A stretch of DNA of 64,000 nt from Rugamonas apoptosis (GCF_014042355.1 NZ_JACEZU010000001.1:310001-374000), one strand, 5' to 3'. Shown: positions 27,602 to 36,541, counted from the stretch's first letter. Notes: generated from the sequence alone by a model not told the origin. Program-made: numbers and translations.

Positions 27602-27686
27602 GAGGCGGGGTCAGTTCCGAGAGGCGGGGTCAGTTCCGGCAACATGCCAAATTAATGGCACGATGCCGGAACTGACCCCGCTTTTT
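27602..27686. repeat. REP-like element: tandem 19-mers plus long inverted repeat and T-run
   Basis: Two tandem copies of a 19-base unit (GAGGCGGGGTCAGTTCCGA/G at 27602-27620 and 27621-27639) are followed by an inverted copy. The second unit and the inverted copy make a perfect 18-bp stem (27624-27641 with 27664-27681) whose loop holds a smaller hairpin TGCCA/TGGCA. Five T follow at 27682. It sits between the converging gpsA and DUF2461 genes. It looks like a repetitive extragenic palindrome also serving as a terminator. Confidence 0.7.
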
Positions 27687-27713
27687 CGCGCTTTTTCGCT
27701 TTTCGTAGCGGCC

Positions 27714-28403
27714 TTATTCGGCCACGTCCTCTTCCTTGGCTTGCCGCATCCAGCTCACCAGCGCGAACGCATCCTGCATGCCGGCGGCGATGGTGGGCAC
27801 CACCTGCTCCGGCCGGTTGATCGGCAAATCAATTTCCGTCCACACGAAGAAACTTTTCAGCTTGATGTACTCGATGTGCTCGGCCTCGGGGTCGAAGCCC
27901 TTGGGCGGACGCATCAGCTTGCCTTCGTTCTGGATGTCGCCAAAGGTGGCGCGCAGGCGCTTGTTCTTGAGCACCTTGGTGAAGCCGGCCGCGTCATCGA
28001 CCATGAGCTGGCGCAAGGCGCGCAGCCGGCCCGGCGGCGGCATGTACTCGCCGGCGCCGAACAGCAGCTTGCCGTTGCCATCCATCTGCATGTAATACGT
28101 GGGGCCGCCCGCCTTGCTGGGGCGGCGCATGTCGTTGGGCGCGATAGCGGCCGAGAAGCGGGTCTTATACGGGCTCTTGTCGTTGGCGAAGCGCACGTCG
28201 CGGTTGATGCGGAACATGGCTTTCTTGGGATTGCAGAACTTGACGGCCGGATCGAACTTGCCGAGCGCGGCGATCAGCTCGGTGACCACTTGCAGGAATT
28301 CCTCGCGCAGGATGTCATAGCGCGGCTTGTTCATGATGAACCAGGGACGGTTGTTGTTGTCTTCCAGTTCTTTAAGGTATTGGGTCAGGTCGCGCAGATG
28401 CAT
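27714..28403 (-). CDS. DUF2461-family protein (TIGR02453 type)
   Basis: A 229-residue cytoplasmic protein with the family features NNRPWFIMNKPRYD near residue 15-30, RDVRFANDKSPYKT in the middle and a YYMQMDG segment. The biochemical role of the family is unknown. It is convergent with gpsA and lies downstream of the DegS-like protease gene on the same strand. Confidence 0.85.
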   Translation of the reverse strand: MHLRDLTQYLKELEDNNNRPWFIMNKPRYDILREEFLQVVTELIAALGKFDPAVKFCNPKKAMFRINRDVRFANDKSPYKTRFSAAIAPNDMRRPSKAGGPTYYMQMDGNGKLLFGAGEYMPPPGRLRALRQLMVDDAAGFTKVLKNKRLRATFGDIQNEGKLMRPPKGFDPEAEHIEYIKLKSFFVWTEIDLPINRPEQVVPTIAAGMQDAFALVSWMRQAKEEDVAE

Positions 28404-28445
28404 GCAGGTTCCGATGAATTGTAGGGACCGCGCCGGGGCGCGGCT

Positions 28446-29588
28446 TTATTTGACGCCGGCCGGCCGCTTGCCCACCACGATGTCGAGCGTGGTTTCGCGG
28501 CTCTTGCGCAGCACCGTCATTTTGGCGTTGCCGCCCGGCGTGAGCTGGGCGATCAGGTTCAGTACTTCGTTGGTGTCGGCCACCGGCCGCCCTTCCACCG
28601 ACAGCAGGATGTCACCCGGTTTCATGCCGCCCTTGTCGGCCGGGCCGTTGCGCACCACGCCGGCGATGATGGCGCCGCTCTGCCGGCTCAGGCCGAAGCT
28701 TTCCGCCAGTTCCGGCGTGATTTCCTGGGTTTCCACCCCGATCCAGCCGCGCACCACGTGGCCGGACTTGATGATGGCGTCCATCACCGAACGGGCCGTG
28801 GAGACGGGAATGGCGAAGCCGATGCCGACCGAACCGCCCGTCTGCGAATAAATGGCCGAGTTGATGCCCAGCAGGTTGCCGTTGGTGTCGATCAGGGCGC
28901 CACCCGAGTTGCCGAAGTTGATGGCGGCGTCGGTCTGGATGAAGTTTTCGAAATGGTTGATGTGCAGGTTGTTGCGGCCCAGCGCGGAAATAATGCCCAT
29001 GGTGACAGTCTGCCCCACGCCGAACGGGTTGCCGATGGCCAGCACCACGTCACCCACCTGGGCTTGCTCCGGCTGGCCCAGCACGATCACGGGCAGCTTG
29101 TCGAGGCCGATCTTGATGACGGCCAGGTCCGTTTCCGGATCCGTGCCCACCACCTTGGCGGCGGCCTTGCGGCCGTCGGCCAGCACCACTTCGATCTCGT
29201 CGGCCGCCTCCACCACATGGTTGTTGGTCAGGATATAGCCTTCCGGACTGACGATGACGCCGGAACCGAGGCTCGATTCCTCATCGTCCGGCTCGCCGTC
29301 GCGGTCGCCGAAGAATTTCTTGAAGAAGGGGTCGCGCAGCAAATGCTTGCCGCGCCGGGGTGCCTTGCTGGTGAGAATGTTGACCACGGCCGGCATGGCG
29401 CGCGCCGCCGCCGCGCGGTAACTCCCCGAGGTGTGGGCCGACGACGCAGGCAAGGCCAGCGCCGGCGCCGGGCCGGCGGACATGGGGATACGTCCACCGA
29501 CGGCCCCGTTGCCCAGGGCCGTATAGACGAAATACAGTGCCAACACGATGGTCACCGTTTGCGCAAACAATAACCACAGTCGTCGCAT
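28446..29588 (-). CDS. Membrane-anchored HtrA-family serine protease (DegS/AlgW-like)
   Basis: A single N-terminal membrane helix (residues 4-25) is followed by a trypsin-like domain with the triad His124 (NNHVV), Asp154 (TDLAVI) and Ser228 (GNSGGA), then one PDZ domain (about 270-375). One PDZ and a non-cleaved anchor fit DegS/AlgW, the envelope-stress sensors that cleave anti-sigma factors, more than DegP. The target cannot be told from this window because no rseA-like gene is present. Confidence 0.92.
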   Translation of the reverse strand: MRRLWLLFAQTVTIVLALYFVYTALGNGAVGGRIPMSAGPAPALALPASSAHTSGSYRAAAARAMPAVVNILTSKAPRRGKHLLRDPFFKKFFGDRDGEPDDEESSLGSGVIVSPEGYILTNNHVVEAADEIEVVLADGRKAAAKVVGTDPETDLAVIKIGLDKLPVIVLGQPEQAQVGDVVLAIGNPFGVGQTVTMGIISALGRNNLHINHFENFIQTDAAINFGNSGGALIDTNGNLLGINSAIYSQTGGSVGIGFAIPVSTARSVMDAIIKSGHVVRGWIGVETQEITPELAESFGLSRQSGAIIAGVVRNGPADKGGMKPGDILLSVEGRPVADTNEVLNLIAQLTPGGNAKMTVLRKSRETTLDIVVGKRPAGVK

Positions 29589-29642
29589 AGCGTTTCTATC
29601 AGGTGGACATGCCGCGCTTCAAGGCGCGGGCATGGCCGGGGT

Positions 29643-30077
29643 CTAGCGGGTCTTCAGGGCGTCGCGGATTTCGCGCAGCAGCACCACGTCTTCCGGCGTG
29701 GCCGGCGCCGCTTCCGGCTCGGCCGGCTTGGCAGCTTCGGTCAGGTGGCGGGCCTTGTTCATCAGGCGCACCATCTGGAAGATCACGAACGCCAGTATCA
29801 GGAAGTTTAGCAGGATGGTGGCGAAGTTACCGTACGCGAGGACAGCGCCCAGCTTTTTCGCCTCCGCCAGGCTCAGGGCCGGGTTCTGGCCATTCAAGGG
29901 CAAATAGTAGTTGGCGAAATCGAGGCCGCCGAACAGCTTGCCGATGGGCGGCATGATGATGTCTTGCACGAGGGAGTCGACGATCTTGCCGAACGCGCCA
30001 CCGATGATCACACCGACGGCCAGGTCGACCACGTTGCCCTTCATCGCGAACTCTTTAAATTCCTGCATCATTGGCAT
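29643..30077 (-). CDS. mscL: Large-conductance mechanosensitive channel MscL
   Basis: Pentameric inner-membrane channel that opens under osmotic downshock. The N-terminal amphipathic helix ([20 protein letters not shown]) leads into helix TM1 with [18 protein letters not shown], a periplasmic loop, TM2 ([17 protein letters not shown]) and a charged cytoplasmic helix. The 144-residue length is normal. It is divergent from petA. Confidence 0.97.
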   Translation of the reverse strand: MPMMQEFKEFAMKGNVVDLAVGVIIGGAFGKIVDSLVQDIIMPPIGKLFGGLDFANYYLPLNGQNPALSLAEAKKLGAVLAYGNFATILLNFLILAFVIFQMVRLMNKARHLTEAAKPAEPEAAPATPEDVVLLREIRDALKTR

Positions 30078-30313
30078 TTTACTATCCTCGCTGTGTGGTC
30101 AATTTTGAACAAAGTTGCGTCTGGATCATACTATTGTTTCAATAAGAAGCCAAACAGGGCACAGAGTTGCACTCAACGCATGCAATTTAGGCTATAAGCT
30201 TGATTTGCATCAATTAAACCGGGCAAGCGCTCACAGTTCGGGGTGGGTGGCGACAATTCAAGCCTTGAGTGGCCCTGGCTTGATTTCACTTACGGTCTGG
30301 GAAAGGTTTTTGC

Positions 30314-30342
30314 TTTAACTCGCAACACGGTTCACATATAAT
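30314..30342 (+). promoter_or_regulatory. Promoter of the petABC operon
   Basis: TATAAT at 30337-30342 is preceded at 17 bases by TTTAAC (30314-30319). It lies 78 bases before the petA start in the 343-base gap between mscL and petA. No other gene is seen in that gap, which is AT-richer than its surroundings. Confidence 0.5.
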
Positions 30343-30420
30343 TTAAGGTTGCTAGCGCCTATATTAGCGCATCGTAAAGATTTCGCGTTTTGTTCGCATT
30401 TTGACTTGATTGGGGTTTGT

Positions 30421-31029
30421 ATGAGTAACGAAAAGCAGGTCGATTCCGGCCGACGTGGCTTGCTCGTCGCCACGTGTGCGGCGGGCAGTGTGGTCGGTGT
30501 AGGCACCGCAGGAGCCTTGGTAAGTACCTTCCAGCCGTCGGAGCGGGCGAAAGCCGCTGGCGCGCCGGTGGAAGTGGATATCTCCACCCTCAATCCGGGC
30601 GAGATGAAAACAGTGGAATGGCGCGGCAAGCCCGTGTGGATCCTCAAGCGCACGCCGGAAATGATCGCCTCGCTCAAGCAGACCGACGGCAAGGTGGCGG
30701 ACGCCGAATCGAAACGTAACCCGGCCGAATTCACGCCCGAGTATGCGCGCAACGAACACCGTTCGATCAAGCCGGAAATCCTGGTGGCGGTCGGCATTTG
30801 CACCCACCTCGGTTGCTCGCCATCGTCCAAGTTCACCCCCGGTCCGCAGCCATCGCTGCCGGACGACTGGGCTGGCGGCTTCCTGTGCCCATGCCACGGT
30901 TCGACCTTCGACATGGCCGGCCGCGTGTTCAAGAACAAACCCGCACCGGACAACCTGCAAGTGCCGCGCCATATGTACCTGAGCGACACCAAGCTGGTCA
31001 TCGGTAAAGACGAAAAGGGCGAGGCATAA
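30421..31029 (+). CDS. petA: Ubiquinol-cytochrome c reductase iron-sulfur (Rieske) subunit
   Basis: A 202-residue Rieske protein of the bc1 complex. The twin-arginine-like segment [19 protein letters not shown] forms the membrane anchor, and the [2Fe-2S] ligands are in CTHLGC and CPCHGS. The start at 30421 is the ATG giving the standard N-terminus. An upstream in-frame ATG adds an atypical extension. First gene of petABC, two bases from petB. Confidence 0.96.
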   Translation: MSNEKQVDSGRRGLLVATCAAGSVVGVGTAGALVSTFQPSERAKAAGAPVEVDISTLNPGEMKTVEWRGKPVWILKRTPEMIASLKQTDGKVADAESKRNPAEFTPEYARNEHRSIKPEILVAVGICTHLGCSPSSKFTPGPQPSLPDDWAGGFLCPCHGSTFDMAGRVFKNKPAPDNLQVPRHMYLSDTKLVIGKDEKGEA

Positions 31030-31030
31030 T

Positions 31031-32443
31031 ATGGCGGCATTTAAAGAAACCAAATTCCCCGCCGACGCACCGGCCGCGCAAAAGGCGCTGGGCTGGGTCG
31101 ACGACCGCTTCCCGCTGACCAAGCTGTGGAACGACCAATGGGGCAAGTACTACGCGCCGAAAAACTTCAACTTCTGGTACATCTTCGGTTCGCTGGCCAT
31201 GCTGGTGCTGGTGCTGCAGATCGTCACCGGTATCTTCCTGACCATGCACTACAAGCCGGACGCCGCGCTGGCCTTCGGTTCGGTCGAATACATCATGCGT
31301 GAAGTACCGTGGGGCTGGCTGGTGCGCTATATGCACTCGACCGGCGCTTCGTCGTTCTTCATCATCGTCTACCTGCACATGACGCGCGGCCTGATGTACG
31401 GTTCCTACCGCAAGCCACGTGAACTGATCTGGCTGTTCGGTTTCGCCATCTTCCTGTGCCTGATGGCCGAAGCGTTCTTCGGCTACCTGCTGCCATGGGG
31501 CCAGATGTCGTACTGGGGCGCGCAAGTGATCGTCAACCTGTTTGGCGCCATCCCCTTCATCGGCCCAGACCTGTCGCTGTGGATCCGTGGTGACTACGTG
31601 GTGTCCGACGCCACCCTGAACCGCTTCTTCGCATTCCACGTGATCGCCATTCCACTGGTCCTGCTGGGCCTGGTCGCCGCTCACCTGATCGCGCTGCACG
31701 AAATCGGTTCGAGCAACCCGGACGGCATCGAAGTGAAGGAAAACCTGGGTCCGGACGGCCATCCAGTCGATTCCATCCCATCGCATCCGTACTACACCGT
31801 GCACGACCTGTTCGGCGTGTCCGTGTTCCTGACCATCTTCAGCGCCGTGGTGTTCTTCGCGCCGGAAATGGGCGGCTACTTCCTGGAGTACAACAACTTC
31901 CTGCCAGGCGACTCGCTCAAGACCCCGCTGCACATCGCGCCTACCTGGTACTTCACGCCGTTCTACTCGGTGCTGCGCGCCACCACGGCTGACTTCATGT
32001 ACGTGCTGATGTTCGGCACCGCGGCCTATGTGTCGTTCGTGTGGCTCAAGTCCAGCCTGCCAAGCAAGGTCAAGGCGGCCATCGCCGGTATCGCGCTGCT
32101 GGCCATCATCGGCATGCTGCCGCAGGTGCTGGACGCGAAGTTCTGGGGTGTGGTGTTCTTCGGCGGTTCGGTCGTGATCCTGGCGTTCCTGCCATGGCTG
32201 GACCACTCGCCGGTGAAATCGATCCGCTACCGTCCTGACTGGCACAAATATGTATACCTGCTGTTCGGTCTGTCGTTCCTGACCCTGGGCTACCTGGGTA
32301 CCCAGCCGCCGACGGAAACCAAGACCATGGTTGCGCAAGTGTGCACGCTGTTCTACTTCAGCTTCTTCCTGCTGATGCCGTGGTGGAGCACCATGGGTAG
32401 CTTCAAGAAAGTGCCGGACCGTGTGACGTTCCACGCGCACTAA
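31031..32443 (+). CDS. petB: Cytochrome b of the bc1 complex
   Basis: A 470-residue integral membrane protein with eight or more helices. Heme ligand histidines are in [26 protein letters not shown] and [21 protein letters not shown] helices, and the quinol-site P-E-W equivalent follows in the segment [14 protein letters not shown]. It transfers electrons from ubiquinol across the membrane. It is followed by petC after 33 bases. Confidence 0.96.
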   Translation: MAAFKETKFPADAPAAQKALGWVDDRFPLTKLWNDQWGKYYAPKNFNFWYIFGSLAMLVLVLQIVTGIFLTMHYKPDAALAFGSVEYIMREVPWGWLVRYMHSTGASSFFIIVYLHMTRGLMYGSYRKPRELIWLFGFAIFLCLMAEAFFGYLLPWGQMSYWGAQVIVNLFGAIPFIGPDLSLWIRGDYVVSDATLNRFFAFHVIAIPLVLLGLVAAHLIALHEIGSSNPDGIEVKENLGPDGHPVDSIPSHPYYTVHDLFGVSVFLTIFSAVVFFAPEMGGYFLEYNNFLPGDSLKTPLHIAPTWYFTPFYSVLRATTADFMYVLMFGTAAYVSFVWLKSSLPSKVKAAIAGIALLAIIGMLPQVLDAKFWGVVFFGGSVVILAFLPWLDHSPVKSIRYRPDWHKYVYLLFGLSFLTLGYLGTQPPTETKTMVAQVCTLFYFSFFLLMPWWSTMGSFKKVPDRVTFHAH

Positions 32444-32476
32444 GCCGACCCACGCTCAGCACTCAAAGGACATTAC

Positions 32477-33241
32477 ATGAATTTCACGAAGAAACTGCTC
32501 GCGATCCTGGCATTGCTGCCAGGCCTGGCACTGGCCAACGAAGGTGGCTATCCGCTGGACAAGGCGCCTGACCGTTCCAACAACATGGCCGCCCTGCAAA
32601 ACGGCGCCAAGCTGTTCGTCAACTATTGCCTGAACTGCCACAACGCCTCCTCCATGCGCTACAACCGCCTGAAGGACCTGGGCCTGACGGAAGACCAGAT
32701 CAAGGCCAACCTGCTGTTCACCGGGGAAAAAGTGGGCGACATGATGACCACCACCATGCAGGCCAAAGATGCGAAAGCATGGTTCGGCGTGGTGCCGCCC
32801 GACCTGTCCGTGATCGCCCGCGCCAAGGCGTCGGGCGCCGGCACCGGCGGCGACTATCTGTACACCTACCTGCGCACCTTCTACAAGGATGACACCCGCC
32901 CCACCGGCTGGAACAACCTGGTGCTGGCCAATGTGGCCATGCCGCACGTGTTGTGGGAATTGCAAGGCGCGCAGACGGCCAAGATGGAAGAGGTGGACGA
33001 TCCGCATGAACCAGGCAAGAAAGTGCACCATTTCGCCGGCTTCGAGCAAGTCACGCCGGGCAAGCTGTCCAAGATCGAGTATGATACGGCCGTCGCCGAT
33101 CTGGTAGGCTACATGGAATGGATGGCTGAACCTGCCCAAGGTACCCGCAAGCGCCTCGGCGTGGCGGTGGTCCTGTTCATGTCGCTGTTCGCCCTGCTGG
33201 CATGGCGCTTGAACGCTTCCTACTGGAAAGAAGTCAAATAA
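32477..33241 (+). CDS. petC: Cytochrome c1 of the bc1 complex
   Basis: A signal peptide (KKLLAILALLPGLALA) precedes the c1 domain with heme motif CLNCH near residue 53-57 and a distal Met ligand region. The C-terminal anchor helix is VAVVLFMSLFALLAWRL. The protein has 254 residues. It completes petABC and delivers electrons to soluble cytochrome c. Confidence 0.95.
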   Translation: MNFTKKLLAILALLPGLALANEGGYPLDKAPDRSNNMAALQNGAKLFVNYCLNCHNASSMRYNRLKDLGLTEDQIKANLLFTGEKVGDMMTTTMQAKDAKAWFGVVPPDLSVIARAKASGAGTGGDYLYTYLRTFYKDDTRPTGWNNLVLANVAMPHVLWELQGAQTAKMEEVDDPHEPGKKVHHFAGFEQVTPGKLSKIEYDTAVADLVGYMEWMAEPAQGTRKRLGVAVVLFMSLFALLAWRLNASYWKEVK

Positions 33242-33306
33242 GATTGTGCGCCGCCGCCGCGTGTGGCGGCGCATGTGTTTGTGTGGCCCGCGTTGGCGGG
33301 CGATCC

Positions 33307-33340
33307 AGGGTGATCCGTTTTGACGGATTCACCCTCTTTG
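33307..33340 (+). terminator. Terminator of the petABC operon
   Basis: AGGGTGATCCGT pairs with ACGGA(T)TCACCCT across a 4-base loop with one bulged T, followed by CTTTGTTT. A second GC-only hairpin (TGCGCCGCC and complement, 33247-33273) lies just before it. The pair separates petC from sspA. Confidence 0.65.
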
Positions 33341-33359
33341 TTTCTAAGGAACTATAAAA

Positions 33360-33971
33360 ATGATGGTTCTCTATTCGGGCACGACCTGCCCATTTTCCCA
33401 GCGCTGCCGCCTGGTCCTGTTTGAAAAAGGCATGGACTTCGAAGTGCGCGACGTCGACCTGTTCAACAAGCCGGAAGACATTTCGACCATGAACCCGTAT
33501 GGCCAGGTACCGATCCTGGTCGAGCGCGAACTGATCCTGTACGAATCGAACATCATCAATGAGTACATCGACGAGCGCTTCCCGCACCCGCAACTGATGC
33601 CGGCCGACCCGCTGATGCGCGCCCGTGCCCGTCTGATGCTGTTCAACTTCGAAAAAGAACTGTTCGTCCACGTGCATGTGCTGGAAAGCGAACGCGCCAA
33701 GGGCAACGACAAGAGCCACGACAAGGCCCGCGCGGAAATCCGCGACCGCCTGACGACGCTGGCGCCGCTGTTCCTGAAGAACAAGTACATGCTGGGCGAC
33801 GAGTTCTCGATGCTGGACGTGGCCGTGGCCCCGCTGCTGTGGCGCCTGGATCACTACGGCATCGAACTGTCGAAGACGGCCGCGCCGCTGATGAAGTACG
33901 CCGAGCGCATCTTCTCGCGTCCCGCCTACATCGAAGCGCTGACCCCGTCGGAAAAGGTCATGCGCCGTTAA
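33360..33971 (+). CDS. sspA: Stringent starvation protein A (GST-fold)
   Basis: A glutathione S-transferase-fold protein of 203 residues that binds RNA polymerase in stationary phase and starvation. The N-terminal thioredoxin-like domain has YSGTTCPFSQRCRLVL and the cis-Pro motif GQVPIL, and the C-terminal helical domain ends in EKVMRR. It is followed by sspB, as in other proteobacteria. Two ATGs are adjacent at the start. Confidence 0.95.
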   Translation: MMVLYSGTTCPFSQRCRLVLFEKGMDFEVRDVDLFNKPEDISTMNPYGQVPILVERELILYESNIINEYIDERFPHPQLMPADPLMRARARLMLFNFEKELFVHVHVLESERAKGNDKSHDKARAEIRDRLTTLAPLFLKNKYMLGDEFSMLDVAVAPLLWRLDHYGIELSKTAAPLMKYAERIFSRPAYIEALTPSEKVMRR

Positions 33972-33999
33972 TCGCGCCGACCGCCTCAATTGAAGTATT

Positions 34000-34035
34000 G
34001 GCGCGCCGCGGCCCACAGCGGCGGCGCGCCGCGTT
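34000..34035 (+). terminator. Hairpin between sspA and sspB
   Basis: A 10-bp stem (GGCGCGCCGC with its complement at 34021-34030) is followed by GCGTTTT. It lies 16 bases before sspB and may attenuate read-through. Confidence 0.45.
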
Positions 34036-34051
34036 TTACTGCTGACTCATC

Positions 34052-34525
34052 ATGTCCGAAATTTCAACCAAGCCCTACATGCTGCGCGCCATCTACGAAT
34101 GGTGCACCGATAGCGGCTACACCCCGTATCTGGCCGTCAAGGTCGATGGCGCGACCACGGTACCGATGGAATATGTGAAGAAGGGCGAGATCGTCCTCAA
34201 CATCAGTTTCGGCGCCACCTCCGGCCTCAAGATGGACAACGACAGCATCCGTTTCCACGCCCGCTTTGGCGGCGTATCGCGTGAAATCTTCGTCCCGGTC
34301 AACAATGTGATGGCCATCTACGCCAACGAGAATGGCCAGGGCATGGCGTTCGAGACCCAGCTCGGTTATAGCGAAGCGGCGCCGGAAGCGGCCCCGTCTG
34401 CACCGTCGCTGGCCGCCGTGCCATCGGCCCAGAGCGAGCCCGACAGCGTTACCACCAGCGCGCCGGACGACGATACCGACCCGCCCAAAAAGGGTGGCCG
34501 CCCCACCCTCACGCGAATTAAATAA
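34052..34525 (+). CDS. sspB: ClpXP specificity-enhancing factor SspB
   Basis: Adaptor that tethers ssrA-tagged proteins to ClpXP. The folded domain (about residues 1-110) has KPYMLRAIYEWCTDSGYTPYL and the ssrA-binding groove strands. A long acidic and Ala/Pro-rich linker follows, and the C-terminus GGRPTLTRIK is the ClpX-binding tail. Length 157 residues. It directly precedes the tRNA gene whose promoter lies in its end. Confidence 0.95.
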   Translation: MSEISTKPYMLRAIYEWCTDSGYTPYLAVKVDGATTVPMEYVKKGEIVLNISFGATSGLKMDNDSIRFHARFGGVSREIFVPVNNVMAIYANENGQGMAFETQLGYSEAAPEAAPSAPSLAAVPSAQSEPDSVTTSAPDDDTDPPKKGGRPTLTRIK

Positions 34526-34527
34526 GC

Positions 34528-34533
34528 TATAAT
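34528..34533 (+). promoter_or_regulatory. -10 element of the tRNA-Thr gene
   Basis: A perfect TATAAT begins two bases after the sspB stop and 18 bases before the tRNA 5' end. The -35 region would fall within the end of sspB and is weak. Confidence 0.5.
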
Positions 34534-34551
34534 CCGCACCGTACAAGTTTC

Positions 34552-34610
<59 letters not shown>

Positions 34611-34627
<17 letters not shown>

Positions 34628-34647
34628 GAAATTAGCAGTAAAAACAA
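34611..34647 (+). repeat. Left attachment repeat (attL), tRNA-Thr 3' end and flank
   Basis: Thirty-seven bases from the T-loop end of the tRNA through 20 bases of flank (ACCGGCAGTC ... CAGTAAAAACAA). They match 38553-38588 with one missing G and one G/T change. This is the classical arrangement for an element integrated into the 3' end of a tRNA gene, which restores the gene. Confidence 0.8.
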
Positions 34648-34680
34648 AGGGTTGCGACTGATTTGGTCGCAATCCTTTGT
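34644..34680 (+). terminator. Terminator-like hairpin after tRNA-Thr
   Basis: A 15-bp stem (ACAAAGGGTTGCGAC with GTCGCAATCCTTTGT, one G-T wobble) and 7-base loop start just inside the end of the left repeat. A similar hairpin follows the right repeat, so each attachment copy carries its own terminator. Confidence 0.7.
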
Positions 34681-34785
34681 TGCATTTGCAGCCTGCGTAT
34701 CCGCCATGTGGGCACTGTGTAGGCTTTTACACAACGTGTTATTTTATTGTTGGCCGTTGAAAAAATAGCGCACGTTAGCAGTTAG

Positions 34786-34794
34786 TGACATAAT
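34786..34794 (+). promoter_or_regulatory. Possible extended -10 promoter for the nuclease/PRTase pair
   Basis: TGACATAAT has the TG-N-(C/T)ATAAT form of an extended -10 element and lies 25 bases before the start of the first gene. The -35 is poor. The 140 bases before the gene hold nothing else recognisable. Confidence 0.35.
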
Positions 34795-34819
34795 TGCCCC
34801 AAGACAAGTAAGGAAGCCC

Positions 34820-35755
34820 ATGCAACAAGTTCTGCGAGCTGTACCTTCTGCACCGCTCAATTCCAATGCGTCAATTATTGCGTGCTTGGGTGAAGCTGCA
34901 GCTATCTACGCGCAGAATAAGCAGCGTGGAGGTGCCAGTGGGAAAAAAGGTACTCGTTATGAGGACTTCTTTATCGCACATAAGGTTGCAGAGATTGCGG
35001 CATCACATTTTGCAAATCCGGTGACTCACTGGCCTTTTTTAGGAGGACAGACACGTGGTTTTGTGGATGACGCAGTTCTTAGCAGCCCGCAAAAAACTGA
35101 GTATTATCAACTCAAGAACGTGGCAAATATCTCCTGGACCGCGGGTGACCATCCGATTTCTACTGATTTCCATTATCAATACACCTTAGCCACCCACGAG
35201 CGTCAGGTGGACCCGCGTACGACTTTAGTGATGTCGAGCACTGAGCAAGTTGCTGCCATGCAGGCATCTATGCCTGCTCAAATTTCGGCGCACTCATCCG
35301 CAGTCTATTTTCCGTATAGCGATTCTTTGAATCGCCTGGTGCTGGAAAATGAAGCATTGCATGGACCGCTAATTGCCCTCTCCAAGTCGAGTGCACCGAC
35401 TAAGGATGAGTTGACCGGAGTTCTCGGCGTACTGATTATTGGCTGCATGAACAATCCAGAGGGTGCAAGCATTGACGCCATATTGCGGTCGGCAAATGGT
35501 TGCGTACCTAGTCTTCTCCGGGTTGAGGGTCTGATAGACGAGCCCGCCACACTACGTGCACAGTTTGTAAGCATTCTTGCTCAAATAGCAGGATTGACGT
35601 ACGATGTTAGCAAGGGGTTTTTTAGCTGGTCGGGATTTGGGATGACCGGCGTATTGCCATTTAGTTGTCGAGACCCACAATTCGTTCAATTTCAAGAGAA
35701 CGTTGAGCAAGTGGCTCCAACGACATTCGACGGCTTTGAGGAGCTTCTCCCATGA
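34820..35755 (+). CDS. Putative PD-(D/E)xK (Cap4/DUF4297-like) nuclease, first gene of a coupled pair
   Basis: A 311-residue soluble protein. Residues 40-100 fit the core of the Cap4/DUF4297-type restriction fold: a G-K-K-G-T-R-Y-E-D element with Glu48, then F-V-D-D (Asp83/Asp84) on one strand, then E-Y-Y-Q-L-K-N with the Q97-x-K99 pair on the next. These would be the catalytic acids and lysine. The C-terminal 200 residues are not recognised. The ATG follows AAGGA, and its TGA overlaps the next gene's ATG. Low G+C and island location suggest horizontal transfer. The nuclease call rests on motif reading alone, and a degenerate fold is possible. Confidence 0.6.
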   Translation: MQQVLRAVPSAPLNSNASIIACLGEAAAIYAQNKQRGGASGKKGTRYEDFFIAHKVAEIAASHFANPVTHWPFLGGQTRGFVDDAVLSSPQKTEYYQLKNVANISWTAGDHPISTDFHYQYTLATHERQVDPRTTLVMSSTEQVAAMQASMPAQISAHSSAVYFPYSDSLNRLVLENEALHGPLIALSKSSAPTKDELTGVLGVLIIGCMNNPEGASIDAILRSANGCVPSLLRVEGLIDEPATLRAQFVSILAQIAGLTYDVSKGFFSWSGFGMTGVLPFSCRDPQFVQFQENVEQVAPTTFDGFEELLP

Positions 35756-36468
35756 GAACTTTTACCGATTTTTCTAAAAAAGACCCCGTGGCTCAAAAGC
35801 TGGTGGATGAGCTTCATACTATCCAAAACAATCCACCTAAGTACCGCGATCAGATGCTGCAAATCGGTAGACATTTGGGGGCCGGCATTGTTTCCAAGCT
35901 AGAGAAGTCCGACACTTTAGATATTTGTGTTGTATGCACAGTTGAAGACGCCGACTTCCTTGGGCGCGGCTTAATAGAAGAGCTGGAAAAAGACGGTTTT
36001 GGAGAACGCGTACACTTTGTTTGCCTATGGAATGACAAAATCAGGCAAGATGGTGTTTCACTCTCTCCCATTGGTCGCCAGTATAAAGAAGATTTCAATA
36101 CCAAAGATTCCATCTTTATTATGGTGAAGTCCATCATCTCGGGCGCTTGTGTAGTGAAGACAAACTTAACTCGCGTGGTTTCGTTTGCTCAACCTTCGCG
36201 AATCATTGTCGCATCGCCAGTTATGCTATTGGGCGCCGAGCAGCGCTTAGCTAAAGAATTTCCTTTGGACATTAGTTCCAAATTTGAGTACGTCCATTTC
36301 GTTACTGATACTGAAAAAGACAAGGATGGCGAGAACGTTCTCCCAGGCATTGGCGGTTCCTTATATGAGCTTTTAGGTCTAGGAAACCAGCACGAAAAGA
36401 ACAGGTATGTTCCTGCCATTGTTAAAGAACGTCGGAAGAAATTCTATACTGAAGCTGCATCAGCATAG
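35752..36468 (+). CDS. Uracil-phosphoribosyltransferase-like protein, second gene of the pair
   Basis: A 238-residue soluble protein whose start overlaps the previous stop by four bases. The central strand-loop FIMVKSIISGACVV (about residues 122-135) occupies the place of the PRPP-binding loop, but the usual acidic pair is replaced by Lys-Ser. The segment RIIVASPVMLLGAEQRLAKEFP and the late D-x-x-x-D-x-D-G with PGIGG (residues 198-202) resemble the C-terminal half of uracil phosphoribosyltransferase. It may be a divergent enzyme or a ligand-binding sensor. Function is not known. Confidence 0.6.
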   Translation: MRTFTDFSKKDPVAQKLVDELHTIQNNPPKYRDQMLQIGRHLGAGIVSKLEKSDTLDICVVCTVEDADFLGRGLIEELEKDGFGERVHFVCLWNDKIRQDGVSLSPIGRQYKEDFNTKDSIFIMVKSIISGACVVKTNLTRVVSFAQPSRIIVASPVMLLGAEQRLAKEFPLDISSKFEYVHFVTDTEKDKDGENVLPGIGGSLYELLGLGNQHEKNRYVPAIVKERRKKFYTEAASA

Positions 36469-36481
36469 TCAGTGATTGCTG

Positions 36482-36517
36482 AAAAAGGCCAAAGCGTTGA
36501 AGCTGAGGCCTTTTTTT
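36482..36517 (+). terminator. Intrinsic terminator of the nuclease/PRTase operon
   Basis: AAAAAGGCC and GGCCTTTTT form a 9-bp stem around a 16-base loop, ending in seven T, 14 bases after the second gene's stop. It marks the pair as one transcription unit. Confidence 0.75.
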
Positions 36518-36541
36518 ATTGCAGTTTTCATACTTCCTCAG

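Noticed and set aside
32444..32476. Separate promoter for petC
   Set aside because: Only 33 bases separate petB and petC and no -10/-35 pair is visible; operon transcription is simpler.
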